Origin: a virus
Strand: one strand, 5' to 3'
DNA length: 64,000 nucleotides
IMG/VR virus record: IMGVR_UViG_3300043410_000638
Location: 1-64,000 of that record
Below the pieces are notes generated by a model. It made no database searches. It was not told the origin of the DNA and was given only the letters and a program-made list of their open reading frames with translations. Made by a program: the position numbers and the translations under genes. Positions 21,388 through 29,690 of this stretch are shown here, in pieces (within the stretch, counting starts at the first letter, position 1; every line of letters begins with the position of its first letter).

Positions 21388-22389
21388 ATGGCCGACACTA
21401 AAATCTCAGCAATGACCAATGCCGCTACCTTAAACGGTACGGAAATTGTTCCATTGGTTCAATCTGGCGCTAATGTTCAGACGACAGTTACCAATTTTGT
21501 CGCGCAGACTCTGAATGTTCATCCGGTCACTACGACTCAGGGTGGTACGAATGTCACTTCCTACACGTTGGGCGACACGCTCTACGCGTCCGCTACGAAC
21601 ACGCTGTCCAAACTCTCCGGCAACACTACTACGACCCAGAAGTTCCTGACACAAACGGGTACAGGCTCTGCTTCCGCAGCTCCGATCTGGAAAGTTCTTA
21701 GCCCTTCAGATATCAACACCCAGTACGGCGCGTTCCATTTTGATTATTCAACGACACTGACGAGTACGATTAACGGTACGGTTACTACGATCCCTGTGGT
21801 TTCCACAACAGGTTTTTCGGCTACCGGCGCGATTATTATCGGCGTTGAACTTATCACCTATACAGGGATTACGGCAACTTCGTTCACTGGGTGCACTCGT
21901 GGTGTCAATGGTTCTAGCAACGTATCACACACTTCAGGAACTTATGTAAATGGGGCGCAAACGACTCCGCTTAACACATCAACACTCCTGCAGATCAACA
22001 CCAGCGACATTAGCAATGGGGTTACGCTCAACACGACGACGCGCGAAATCTCAGTAGCCGTAGCAGGTACGTACAATATTCAGTACAGCGTTCAGTTTTT
22101 GAACACAGAAAATGCGCAGGATTTGGCGGGTGTTTGGTATGTTCTGGATGGGACAGATGTGCCGTCTTCAGCAAGTTGGGCTTCAGTTCCAGCTCGCGCG
22201 AGCTCATCAAATCCCGGCGCATACATTATGACAGTGAATTTGTTTTTGACGCTGACTACCTTAAACAAGCTGACTTTAAAATGGTTGACTACGTTGGGGC
22301 ATACATCTGTTGTAACTTACTCTCCAAGCGCAAGCCCGGCGTACCCATCAGCCCCTGCCGTCATCGTAACCGTTAATCAGGTATCGTAA
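21388..22389 (+). CDS. Tail fibre or receptor-binding protein, 333 aa
   Basis: Begins MADTKISAMTNAATLNGTEI, an opening I associate with fibre proteins. The centre (about residues 118-190) is a module TTIPVVSTTGFSATGAIIIG then VELITYTGITATSFTGCTRG with SHTSGTYV; a related module is found in the tail-hub protein at 31790. The C-terminal part is a jelly-roll-like beta domain with YNIQYSVQFLNTENAQDLAG and Q-S at the end. Thr/Ser-rich and uncharged. Overlaps the next gene by one base. Confidence 0.7.
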   Translation: MADTKISAMTNAATLNGTEIVPLVQSGANVQTTVTNFVAQTLNVHPVTTTQGGTNVTSYTLGDTLYASATNTLSKLSGNTTTTQKFLTQTGTGSASAAPIWKVLSPSDINTQYGAFHFDYSTTLTSTINGTVTTIPVVSTTGFSATGAIIIGVELITYTGITATSFTGCTRGVNGSSNVSHTSGTYVNGAQTTPLNTSTLLQINTSDISNGVTLNTTTREISVAVAGTYNIQYSVQFLNTENAQDLAGVWYVLDGTDVPSSASWASVPARASSSNPGAYIMTVNLFLTLTTLNKLTLKWLTTLGHTSVVTYSPSASPAYPSAPAVIVTVNQVS

Positions 22390-23087
22390 TGACCACTTCA
22401 GGCACTGCTAACTGGACACCTGATGTCACCGAGATCATTGAAGAGGCCTGCGAGCGCGCAGGCTTCGAGATCCGTACGGGTTATCAGGGGCGGACAGCGC
22501 GGCGCAGCCTCAATATCCTATTTCAGGAATGGGCCAACCGAGGGATTAACCTCTGGACCATTGAGGAAGCTGAGATCACTCTGACTCAGGGCACGGGCAC
22601 TTACAACCTCCCTGAAGATTGCGTCGACATCGTAGAGCAGGTGATCCGGCAGTATCCGGGCAGCCAAGCCAATCAGGTTGATCTGGTCATTCCGCGCATC
22701 GCGCTTCCGACCTATGCAGCAATTCCGAACAAGCTGACGCAGGGACGCCCTGTGCAGGTGTGGATCGATCGCTTGGCGCCGATCCCGCAAATCAATATCT
22801 GGCCGACTCCAAATCAGTCTGGGTATTTTTTCCATTATTGGTATCTGCGCCGAATTCAGGACGCTGGACAGGCCGGCTCTAATACATTGGACATGCCGTT
22901 CAGGTTTATACCTGCAATCATCGCTGGGCTGTCTTACCACATGGCGATAAAGAACCCTGAGTCCTACGATCGGATTCCGATGCTCAAACAGATGTATGAT
23001 GAAGCATGGCAACTGGCGGCTGACGAAGATCGTGAGAAAGCACCTATAAGGATGGTCCCTATGGCGGGATATATCAGTGGCAGATAA
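22389..23087 (+). CDS. Head-tail adaptor (P22 gp4-like neck protein), 232 aa
   Basis: TPDVTEIIEEACERAGFEIR, then RTARRSLNILFQEWANRGIN and LWTIEEAEITLTQGTGTYNL: the helical N-terminal half of podoviral adaptor proteins that dock under the portal, followed by a beta insertion and the C-terminal helices with GLSYHMAIKNPESYDRIPML. The P22 gp4-like assignment is from general resemblance and is moderately sure. Its end overlaps an HNH gene by 11 bases. Confidence 0.7.
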   Translation: MTTSGTANWTPDVTEIIEEACERAGFEIRTGYQGRTARRSLNILFQEWANRGINLWTIEEAEITLTQGTGTYNLPEDCVDIVEQVIRQYPGSQANQVDLVIPRIALPTYAAIPNKLTQGRPVQVWIDRLAPIPQINIWPTPNQSGYFFHYWYLRRIQDAGQAGSNTLDMPFRFIPAIIAGLSYHMAIKNPESYDRIPMLKQMYDEAWQLAADEDREKAPIRMVPMAGYISGR

Positions 23088-23775
23088 AGTTTTAACTAAC
23101 GCAGAAGCTAAAAGCTTAGGATTGAAGACGTACTTCAACGGTAAGCCTTGCCCTAAAGGGCATACAGCGGAGCGTTATGTAGGCGGATCATGTGTGATAT
23201 GCAGCCGAGAACGCGCAAATAAAAAGTACGTTGAGAACATAGAAAAGCGATTGGCATACGAGAAAGCTCGGTATGCACAGAACAAACTAAACCCCGAGTT
23301 TGTAACCAAAGAACGGGCGCGCAAAGCAGAATGGAAAAAGAACAACCCAGATAAAGTACGTGCACAAGAGGCTAAAGATCGCACAAACAACCCAGAAAAG
23401 TATCGAGCCAAGGCAAGAAAGTCTTATGCTAAACACAAAGAAAAAAACAAGCTTCGTTGTGTAGAATGGCGTAAAAGCAATAAAGCTCTTGTACAAGCGT
23501 ACGTTAGTGAGCGCAGGGCGTTTAGAAAAAATAGAGCTGTAAGAAGTGACGATGTTGACTACCGATGGTTCTTTAAAGAAGCACACGAGCTAGCTAAACT
23601 TAGATCTGAAGCAACGCAGGTGCCGTGGCAGTTAGATCACATTGTGCCGCTTAAAGGGCAAGAGGTCAGCGGGCTACATGTACCATGGAACATTCAAGTA
23701 ATCCCAGCGGTTGTGAATATTTCTAAGCGGAACTACTTACCTCCAGAAAGCCAACGGATAGGAGGTGGCTGGTAA
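23077..23775 (+). CDS. HNH homing endonuclease, 232 aa
   Basis: GTG start. Opening LGLKTYFNGKPCPKGHTAER with CVICSRERANKKY; long Lys/Arg/Glu-rich middle containing repeated N-P-K-R motifs; C-terminal HNH core WQLDHIVPLKGQEVSGLHVP then WNIQVIPAVVNISKRN. Related to the gene at 16925 (same GKPC-KGH opening and DHI-P...VPWN-Q end). Visibly richer in A than the flanking adaptor genes, indicating transfer. It overlaps both neighbours (11 bases, and TAATG), so it splits no gene. Confidence 0.85.
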   Translation: MADKVLTNAEAKSLGLKTYFNGKPCPKGHTAERYVGGSCVICSRERANKKYVENIEKRLAYEKARYAQNKLNPEFVTKERARKAEWKKNNPDKVRAQEAKDRTNNPEKYRAKARKSYAKHKEKNKLRCVEWRKSNKALVQAYVSERRAFRKNRAVRSDDVDYRWFFKEAHELAKLRSEATQVPWQLDHIVPLKGQEVSGLHVPWNIQVIPAVVNISKRNYLPPESQRIGGGW

Positions 23776-24167
23776 TGGCTACTCGGTTTGCTAGTAATAG
23801 ACGAGCGTTTGGGTTCTGCGATCGATGTGGGTTTCGAGGCCCGCTGCGGACCTTTACGTACGTCTATATCTTGGGCAAACAGCAGAACATCAAAGTCTGT
23901 AAAGAGTGCCAAGACTATCGGAATGGGGACAATGAAGCATACTGGTGGGGTATTTTGGGCGGCCAGAAGGCTGCGAATGACCCTCAGGCGCTCCGTAACC
24001 CACGTCCTGATACAAACAGGAATGCAAGCTGTTCTGACTTCGCATTTAATCCAGTTGCGACTCTCATAGCGTATACTGAGCTAAATAACGTAAATGTAAC
24101 TGGGTATGCTTCGGTTGTACCTATCTTCCGTCCCGTCCCGCCCGTCATGGGCCCTGTTGATTTTTGA
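23775..24167 (+). CDS. Zinc-ribbon protein in the neck cluster, 130 aa
   Basis: MATRFASNRRAFGFCDRCGF, then a second knuckle CKECQD near residue 43: a four-Cys zinc ribbon. The rest is beta-rich with PQALRNPRPDTNRNASCSDF and a Pro-rich end. I recall similar proteins next to adaptor genes of related phages; probably a structural or assembly factor. Start shares a base with the HNH stop. Confidence 0.6.
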   Translation: MATRFASNRRAFGFCDRCGFRGPLRTFTYVYILGKQQNIKVCKECQDYRNGDNEAYWWGILGGQKAANDPQALRNPRPDTNRNASCSDFAFNPVATLIAYTELNNVNVTGYASVVPIFRPVPPVMGPVDF

Positions 24168-24175
24168 GGTGCCAA

Positions 24176-24373
24176 ATGAAGCACGAAGACATTAAAGAAG
24201 ACAAAAAGATGGTGAAGAAGGCTATCGGCATGCACGATAAGCAGCTTCACGGTGGTAAGAAGACCGATCTTAAAGGTCTCAAGAAGGGTGGTGTAACCTC
24301 TCTCGAGATGAAGAAGTACGGTCGCAATCTGGCTCGCGCAATGAACCAGAAGAAGCCTACCCGGAGCAAATAA
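24176..24373 (+). CDS. Small basic protein, 65 aa
   Basis: Start at ATG 24176 (GAGGTGCCAA upstream): MKHEDIKEDKKMVKKAIGMH, then DKQLHGGKKTDLKGLKKGGV and EMKKYGRNLARAMNQKK. The pattern MKHEDIK-DK-MVKKA---H is familiar from small phage proteins of unknown function. Strongly basic and helical; probably nucleic-acid or virion associated. Confidence 0.6.
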   Translation: MKHEDIKEDKKMVKKAIGMHDKQLHGGKKTDLKGLKKGGVTSLEMKKYGRNLARAMNQKKPTRSK

Positions 24374-24374
24374 C

Positions 24375-24599
24375 ATGGCTAGAGCAAAAGAGAATAAGCC
24401 GGCTTCTGCTTACTATAAGCAGGGTACCGAGATCCACACGAACGTCGAACCCGGCGGCAAGGCGATCGAAAAGCTGGATATGTCAGTCGGCGGCTATAGC
24501 AAGGGTAACCGCCCTCCGATGAACCGTCACGGTGAGATCACCATGCGGGGTACTGGTGCGCAGACTAAAGGCACCAAGTGCCGAGGACCGATGGCATAA
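24375..24599 (+). CDS. Small hypothetical protein, 74 aa
   Basis: MARAKENKPASAYYKQGTEI then GGYSKGNRPPMNRHGEITMR and GTGAQTKGTKCRGPMA. Gly/Lys-rich and probably disordered. It is placed between two structural genes with a one-base gap upstream and two bases downstream, so it belongs to the same operon. No function known. Confidence 0.55.
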   Translation: MARAKENKPASAYYKQGTEIHTNVEPGGKAIEKLDMSVGGYSKGNRPPMNRHGEITMRGTGAQTKGTKCRGPMA

Positions 24600-24601
24600 G
24601 C

Positions 24602-25270
24602 ATGACTGCTTACGACATTACGACATACGCGGGGCTGGTCAACGCTATTCAGGCATTCACGGAAGTGAATGAGCAGACGTTCGTCGACAACATTCCGACG
24701 TTTGTGCAGGATACTGAACGGCTCGTTAACAACACGGTCCAGCTCCCCGCGTTTCGTAAAAATGTCACGGGGTCGGCTACGGCCAACTTTCCCTATCTGA
24801 CGCTCCCATCTGATTTTTTGGCGACGTTCTCTGTCGCGGTGATGAATGTAGATGAGCCGTTAGTGCCTAACGACTATCGGTATTTGTTGAATAAGGACGT
24901 GAATTATATCCGTGAGTTTTTTCCTTATCCGGCGGTTACTGGCGTACCTCAGTACTATGCTTTGTTCGACAACAACACCTACATCCTTGGGCCTACCCCG
25001 GATGTGAACTACGACATCGAGCTACATTACTTCGCCTATCCGCAGTCTATTGTGACTGCTGGATCGACTTGGTTGAGTACGAACTTCCCGAACGTGTTGC
25101 TATACGGTGCCCTTACGGAAGCCTACCTTTTCCTCAAAGGCGAAGCGGATGTGCTGCAGTCGTATCAAGCAAAGTTCCAAGAAGCCATGATCCCGCTCAA
25201 ACAGCTTGGTGATGGTAAGGATCGTCAAGATGCTTACAGAACTGTGCAAGTCAGGGATAAGGTGGTCTAA
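24602..25270 (+). CDS. Tail/neck structural protein, 222 aa
   Basis: Begins MTAYDITTYAGLVNAIQAFT; contains RLVNNTVQLPAFRKNVTGSA, LPSDFLATFSVAV and a C-terminal LLYGALTEAYLFLKGEADVL helix ending DAYRTVQVRDKVV. I recall abundant homologues in aquatic phage metagenomes, always near the adaptor gene; a head-closure or tail-connector role is plausible. Start chosen at the ATG just after the previous stop rather than the longer 24578 option. Confidence 0.65.
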   Translation: MTAYDITTYAGLVNAIQAFTEVNEQTFVDNIPTFVQDTERLVNNTVQLPAFRKNVTGSATANFPYLTLPSDFLATFSVAVMNVDEPLVPNDYRYLLNKDVNYIREFFPYPAVTGVPQYYALFDNNTYILGPTPDVNYDIELHYFAYPQSIVTAGSTWLSTNFPNVLLYGALTEAYLFLKGEADVLQSYQAKFQEAMIPLKQLGDGKDRQDAYRTVQVRDKVV

Positions 25271-25692
25271 TGGCTATCTCACAGGCGCTAGTAACTAGCT
25301 TCAAAAAAGAGATTTTGCAAGGTGTTCACGACCTTGATAATGATGTTTTCTACATGGCGCTCTACACGAGCAACGCCAATCTAAGTTCAGCAACGGCGGT
25401 TTATACAGCCGCCGGAGAGACATCAGGTACGGGATATACCGCAGGCGGAACGGTTCTGGCTAATTTAGGCGTGACCCAATCAGGCACCGTCGCCTATGCT
25501 AGTTGGGAAAATGCTGTATGGCCCGGCGCTATCATTTCAGCCGCGGCTGGCTTGGTATACAATTCATCCAAAGGAAACAAGGCCGTAGCGGTTCTTAATT
25601 TCGGCGGAACCTACACTTGGGATGGTTTAGAACCTGTAACGGTCGCTTTCCCTCCAAACACGAGCACCACAGCGGTGGTCATCATTAACTGA
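25270..25692 (+). CDS. Virion structural protein, 140 aa
   Basis: SFKKEILQGVHDLDNDVFYM then ALYTSNANLSSATAVYTAAG; later LNFGGTYTWDGLEPVTVAFP and a hydrophobic end VVIIN. This fits a conserved family of small phage structural proteins (F-KE-L-GVHD-----KMALYTS) frequently found near fibre genes. ATG 25270 shares a base with the previous stop (TAATG). Confidence 0.65.
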   Translation: MAISQALVTSFKKEILQGVHDLDNDVFYMALYTSNANLSSATAVYTAAGETSGTGYTAGGTVLANLGVTQSGTVAYASWENAVWPGAIISAAAGLVYNSSKGNKAVAVLNFGGTYTWDGLEPVTVAFPPNTSTTAVVIIN

Positions 25693-25702
25693 TGGAGTTC
25701 AG

Positions 25703-26314
25703 ATGAGTAACGAACTTTCAAATTTTGGCGACCACGCTGTAGCGTCCCTGCAGGCCAACGCGGTTATTCCTGAAGGCATGGGCATCGAAGGCGCATGGCA
25801 TGTTGAGTGTCGTGGTCAGGATGGCAATCTGAAGTGGGAAGAATCTTTTCCTAATCTCGTTGTCGCCGCAGGCAAAGAACTGCTCCTGAATACTCTGCTT
25901 CGCACCACGGGAACGTACACCACGGTAGGTCCATTCTTGGGTCTGACCAAGGTCAGCCTGACTCCGGCAGCTACAGATACCATGACCACGCTGGTTACGA
26001 CCAATGCGGCGGAATTCACAAACTATACGGTGGGCGGATCTGCAGTTCGTGGTACGGCTTCTTTTGCTGCGGCAACTTCTACGGGTACTACGCCTTCCAA
26101 CGTGACTTCATCTACGGCTACGGCAATCACCTACACCATTACGGGCGCGGGCGGTACGGTCTACGGATGTTTCTTGGTCACGGGTACGGGCGCTGTGAAT
26201 ACTCAGAGCTCAACCGCAGGTACGCTGTATTCTGAAGGCAACTTCACTACGGCCAAGACGGTAACGGCTGGAGACACAGTCAGTTGCACATATTCGACCT
26301 CAGCCACGTCATAA
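25703..26314 (+). CDS. Fibre-associated structural protein, 203 aa
   Basis: N-terminal GMGIEGAWHVECRGQDGNLK, WEESFPNLVVAAGKELLLNT, then a long Thr/Ala-rich beta region (about residues 95-203) with no charged residues. The opening resembles virion proteins with a conserved W-HVECRG--G-LKWEE-F-NLVV motif. Position in the fibre cluster suggests an exposed appendage. GGAGTTCAG serves as ribosome-binding site. Confidence 0.65.
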   Translation: MSNELSNFGDHAVASLQANAVIPEGMGIEGAWHVECRGQDGNLKWEESFPNLVVAAGKELLLNTLLRTTGTYTTVGPFLGLTKVSLTPAATDTMTTLVTTNAAEFTNYTVGGSAVRGTASFAAATSTGTTPSNVTSSTATAITYTITGAGGTVYGCFLVTGTGAVNTQSSTAGTLYSEGNFTTAKTVTAGDTVSCTYSTSATS

Positions 26315-26342
26315 TTTAGCTTTAGCTAAATAGGTATACAGC

Positions 26343-26840
26343 ATGGGGCTCGTATTAGCTGACCGAATACAGGAGACGACCACGACAAGTGGTACGGGAA
26401 CGCTGACGCTTGCAGGGGCTTCGGTTGGGTACAAGACTTTCTCATCAGCCATCGGCAATGGGAACACGACCTACTACGTGATCTTCGACCAGACTGCGAA
26501 TGTTTGGGAAGTAGGTCTGGGTACAGTCGGAGCGGGTACGCTCACGCGAGATACGGTGTACTCGAATTCTTCGGGGACTACGGCGAAGATTTCATTCGCG
26601 GGTAATCCCTCAAATGTCTGGTGCGATTATCCTGCAACGCAGTCTGTCTATAAGGACTCTCTGAATGATGCGACTGCACCGCAGATGGTGGCAAGCAATG
26701 GATTGCTTGTGAATTCGCAGACGGTCTCCGCGAGTTATACTATCGCATCAGGCAATAACGCCGTCTCAGCAGGCCCGGTCAGCGTGGCTTCAGGCATTAC
26801 GGTAACAGTAAGTAGCGGATCAACTTGGGTGGTGGTTTAA
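26343..26840 (+). CDS. Tail-fibre protein, 165 aa
   Basis: MGLVLADRIQETTTTSGTGT then LTLAGASVGYKTFSSAIGNG, WEVGLGTVGAGTLTRDTVYS, and a C-terminal beta-repeat YTIASGNNAVSAGPVSVASG. The L-DR-QETTTT-GTGTLTLAGA opening is a very common phage fibre module, as I remember it. Followed without a gap by the 62-residue gene. Probably one component of a multi-part fibre. Confidence 0.75.
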   Translation: MGLVLADRIQETTTTSGTGTLTLAGASVGYKTFSSAIGNGNTTYYVIFDQTANVWEVGLGTVGAGTLTRDTVYSNSSGTTAKISFAGNPSNVWCDYPATQSVYKDSLNDATAPQMVASNGLLVNSQTVSASYTIASGNNAVSAGPVSVASGITVTVSSGSTWVVV

Positions 26841-27029
26841 ATGGCAGTTACAATTAACGGTACTTCAGGCATTACGACTCCGGGGTTTAATCTGCCTCCG
26901 CAGCCGTACCCTAGCTGGGTGTTGAGCCCTATTACTATCCTGTGGGAAGCCCCCGTGCTGTATCCTACGGATGGGAAAAACTACGCTTGGGACGAAGCAA
27001 CGACTTCTTGGATTGAGGTAACACCGTGA
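26841..27029 (+). CDS. Small fibre-type protein, 62 aa
   Basis: MAVTINGTSGITTPGFNLPP, then a Pro/Trp-rich segment and TDGKNYAWDEATTSWIEVTP. MAVTINGT-GI-TP is a typical opening of small fibre proteins. The second half (DG--Y-WDE-T-SW) is a short carbohydrate-module-like or fibre-tip motif. ATG abuts the previous stop, and the end overlaps the next GTG. Confidence 0.6.
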   Translation: MAVTINGTSGITTPGFNLPPQPYPSWVLSPITILWEAPVLYPTDGKNYAWDEATTSWIEVTP

Positions 27030-27700
27030 GCGGAAACCTAAAACTTAACCTTCCTTCTGGGGGTAGCGTAACGCTCTCAGCAGGTGACTCTGCGTCGAAT
27101 ACAACCGCGACGATTCCTAATACGACAAGCACGTTGGTGGACTTGTCCACGACTCAGACCCTGACGAACAAAACGCTGACCAGCCCGACGATTACGAGCC
27201 CGACGATTACGGGAACGCCGAGCATTACAGGCTACGAGCAGATCGTCCAAGGTACGGCTCAATCACCCGCTGCTGGAGCAACCGCTGTAAGTTTCACTGG
27301 CGTTCCTAGCTGGGCGAAAAGAATTACGCTTATAGTAAACAATGCTACTGCAACAAGTACAACCCCGATCACCCAGTTGGGGTCTGGAAGCTATACGACT
27401 TCAGGGTACGTATCTAGTACTTTTCTTTTCAATAGCGGTGGTACTTTTTATTCAAATAACCAAAACACCGCTGGTTTTCCTTCACCGACATACTCAGTAT
27501 TGATTCTTACGTTGTTGTCGGCAAGCTCAAATACTTGGGCTGTAACGGGCTCCTGCGAATACCCAGCATCTTATTCGGGCTTCATAGCCGGATCAATTAC
27601 TCTTGCTGGAACGCTGGATAGAATACAAGTAAACGCTGGGTTTTCGGCTGGAAACACGTTTGCTGGCGGCGGCACTATCAACATCATCTACGAGGGCTAA
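27026..27700 (+). CDS. Tail fibre with receptor-binding-type C-terminus, 224 aa
   Basis: GTG start overlapping the previous stop. N-terminal part has LSTTQTLTNKTLTSPTITSP, a trimeric-fibre motif (TLTNKTLTSP). The C-terminal half, from EQIVQGTAQ, contains FTGVPSWAKRITLIVNN and TQLGSGSYTTSGY and ends INIIYEG. This C-terminal domain is shared with the next gene and is common at fibre tips. Host-receptor contact is the likely role. Confidence 0.75.
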   Translation: MSGNLKLNLPSGGSVTLSAGDSASNTTATIPNTTSTLVDLSTTQTLTNKTLTSPTITSPTITGTPSITGYEQIVQGTAQSPAAGATAVSFTGVPSWAKRITLIVNNATATSTTPITQLGSGSYTTSGYVSSTFLFNSGGTFYSNNQNTAGFPSPTYSVLILTLLSASSNTWAVTGSCEYPASYSGFIAGSITLAGTLDRIQVNAGFSAGNTFAGGGTINIIYEG

Positions 27701-27703
27701 CAA

Positions 27704-28429
27704 GTGTCAACTTTAAAGACAAACAACGCCCAGATCGGTCAGTCGGCCACGGCAACAAATAACTTCACGCTCTACCAGCCTGCTTCGCCGGACGGTACTG
27801 TTCGCCTTGGGGTAGGCAACTCCGGCGCTACGACTGCTGATGCAATCACTGTGACCAACGCTGGGAACGCGACTCTTCTTGGAAACCTCACCGTTTCGGG
27901 TACGGGTACTTCTACATTTGCGGGAACTCTGAACGCCACTACGGCTCTTCAGTCAGGTGGTGTCGCTGCGGAAAGGATCGTCCAAGGTACGGCGCAAGCG
28001 ACGACTTCGGGAACGGCTGTTGGGTTTACGGGAATTCCTAGTTGGGTGAAGAGGATTACTGTTCAAAGTTCAGGAGTAACTACATCAGCCGATTTAGCTG
28101 TGATTCAATTAGGATCAGGTAGCTATGTCACTAGCGGGTACACAGGCGGATGGACGCAAAGTAGCACTTCAGGCAATAGTTCTTTGGTGGTTTCATCAAC
28201 GGGTGTGTTGGGCGCAGCTAATTCAGCAGCAAATGGCTTTATGGTTTGTGCATTGACCGATGTTTCAGCCAACAAATGGGCTATTTCTGGGAATATGACA
28301 ACGGCGGCCAACGGTAATCTTATCAGTAGCGGATCAGTAGCTCTTTCAGGGGCGCTTGACCGTATTCGTATTACGGTACCCACTGGTAACTTCACTGCTG
28401 GAACCATCAACATCATCTACGAGGGTTAA
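27704..28429 (+). CDS. Tail fibre, tandem paralogue, 241 aa
   Basis: GTG start. N-terminal segment MSTLKTNNAQIGQSATATNN then FTLYQPASPDGTVRLGVGNS is a shaft-attachment module; the C-terminal half has ERIVQGTAQATTSGTAVGFT, GIPSWVKRITVQSSGVTTSA and VIQLGSGSYVTSGY and ends INIIYEG, closely matching the preceding gene. Different N-termini with the same tip domain suggest domain shuffling between neighbouring fibre genes. Confidence 0.75.
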   Translation: MSTLKTNNAQIGQSATATNNFTLYQPASPDGTVRLGVGNSGATTADAITVTNAGNATLLGNLTVSGTGTSTFAGTLNATTALQSGGVAAERIVQGTAQATTSGTAVGFTGIPSWVKRITVQSSGVTTSADLAVIQLGSGSYVTSGYTGGWTQSSTSGNSSLVVSSTGVLGAANSAANGFMVCALTDVSANKWAISGNMTTAANGNLISSGSVALSGALDRIRITVPTGNFTAGTINIIYEG

Positions 28430-28431
28430 AA

Positions 28432-28785
28432 ATGTCTCAAGCGAATCTTATGTACTGGGGTCAGGCTGTAATGTCCCTCAACCCCCAAGTGACTTACATG
28501 ACCGATTGGGTCAATGCGTGGGATGCTCAGAACAACCCCGTTGAGTACGATCACGATGCGGCAAATATCAGAGCTGATGAATTGATGCTGGAAGCCGAGC
28601 TCGCGGCGTGTACCGCTCAGGCTAAGACACTGATTGCAGCTTCTGACTGGTCAGTCCTGCCGGATGTAAACCTCACCAACAAGGCGGATTTTGAGTCTTA
28701 TCGTGCGACTCTTCGGGGTTTGATCCTGAACCCGGTTGCTAATCCCGTTTGGCCTGTTGAACCTCAGCCTGTCTGGGGCAGCTAA
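28432..28785 (+). CDS. Putative tail-fibre assembly/chaperone protein, 117 aa
   Basis: Directly after the fibre genes. The C-terminal part (TLIAASDWSVLPDVNLTNKA, then DFESYRATLRGLILNPV and a WPVEPQPVW end) matches the layout of phage fibre-assembly proteins (T--DW--L-D--L------F--YR--LR---------PWP--P). Such proteins help fibres trimerise. The N-terminal YWGQAVMSLNPQVTYMTDWV is less typical. Gap of 2 bases upstream. Confidence 0.65.
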   Translation: MSQANLMYWGQAVMSLNPQVTYMTDWVNAWDAQNNPVEYDHDAANIRADELMLEAELAACTAQAKTLIAASDWSVLPDVNLTNKADFESYRATLRGLILNPVANPVWPVEPQPVWGS

Positions 28786-28790
28786 TCTAA

Positions 28791-29690
28791 ATGTTCGGCA
28801 GGTATGCCATCTCGGCGGCACCGTTTGCAGGTCAATCGGGAAATGCGTTCATCCTGTCGCAATCGGAAAATATCACTCTAGCGGATGCTTATACAGCGTC
28901 CGCGGGGTTCCCAGCGTCCGTAACAGAAAACATCACCCTTGCGGATTCCAGCACGCAGACCTCTGCGTTTCTTCAGTCACTGACTGAGAACTTCACCTCT
29001 GATGATTCGAGCACGCAGGCCAGCGCGTTCCTTCAGTCTCTGACAGAACCTTTCACTTCCAGTGAAAGCGAAACCATTGCTGCGCAGTTCGCCGCTTCGC
29101 GGACTGAAGACATCATCCTCACGGATAGCAGTACAGAACAATCCAACTTCCTCGATACCCTTACGGAAGACATGACGCTGGCAGACACCAGCGCGCATGT
29201 GGATGTGCTGTACTTCGGTATTGTGGAGAACATTCTCTCTGAAGATGTCATAGGAATCACCGCGCAGTATCCTGAGACGGTGCTGGAAAACATTGATCTG
29301 ACAGAGAACTCCGTCATCACGGCGCAGTTTGTAGGGTCTGTAGACGAAGCCTTTACAAGCCTTGAAGACGCCGTAGGTGGGTTGGTTATCCTCTTCTCTA
29401 TCGACGAGAATCAAAGCGTCAGCGACGCGTATACTGCCAGCGCAGGGTTCCCACAGACTATCACCGAGAACTTAACCGCTACCGCGGCGCAGACCATTAC
29501 CGCCCACTTCGTGGTCTCCGATAACGAGGTGATGACTCTTGCGACTCATCTCGAAGTGCATGGTTGGATTAAGATTCCCGATGCTCAGCTCGCTAACTGG
29601 GTCAATATCAACGATGCGCAGACACCCAATTGGACCAACATCAACGATGCCCAGACACCAAACTGGACACCCATACAGGACGAACAATGA
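28791..29690 (+). CDS. Virion protein built of twelve 20-residue repeats, 299 aa
   Basis: After a 19-residue start come twelve consecutive 20-residue repeats (residues 20-259), consensus F--S-TENITL-DSST--SA, for example FPASVTENITLADSSTQTSA and FLQSLTENFTSDDSSTQASA. The repeats suggest a regular beta structure, one turn or hairpin per repeat. The C-terminus has about three 11-residue repeats of INDAQTPNWTN type. It is acidic and Thr/Ser-rich. Position between fibre-assembly and endolysin genes suggests a fibre or spike component. Its stop overlaps the endolysin start. Confidence 0.75.
   Translation: MFGRYAISAAPFAGQSGNAFILSQSENITLADAYTASAGFPASVTENITLADSSTQTSAFLQSLTENFTSDDSSTQASAFLQSLTEPFTSSESETIAAQFAASRTEDIILTDSSTEQSNFLDTLTEDMTLADTSAHVDVLYFGIVENILSEDVIGITAQYPETVLENIDLTENSVITAQFVGSVDEAFTSLEDAVGGLVILFSIDENQSVSDAYTASAGFPQTITENLTATAAQTITAHFVVSDNEVMTLATHLEVHGWIKIPDAQLANWVNINDAQTPNWTNINDAQTPNWTPIQDEQ

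Noticed and set aside
26310-26342. ATTTAGC/GCTAAAT inverted repeat between two fibre genes
   Set aside because: Short A/T arms with no U-run; too weak to call a terminator.
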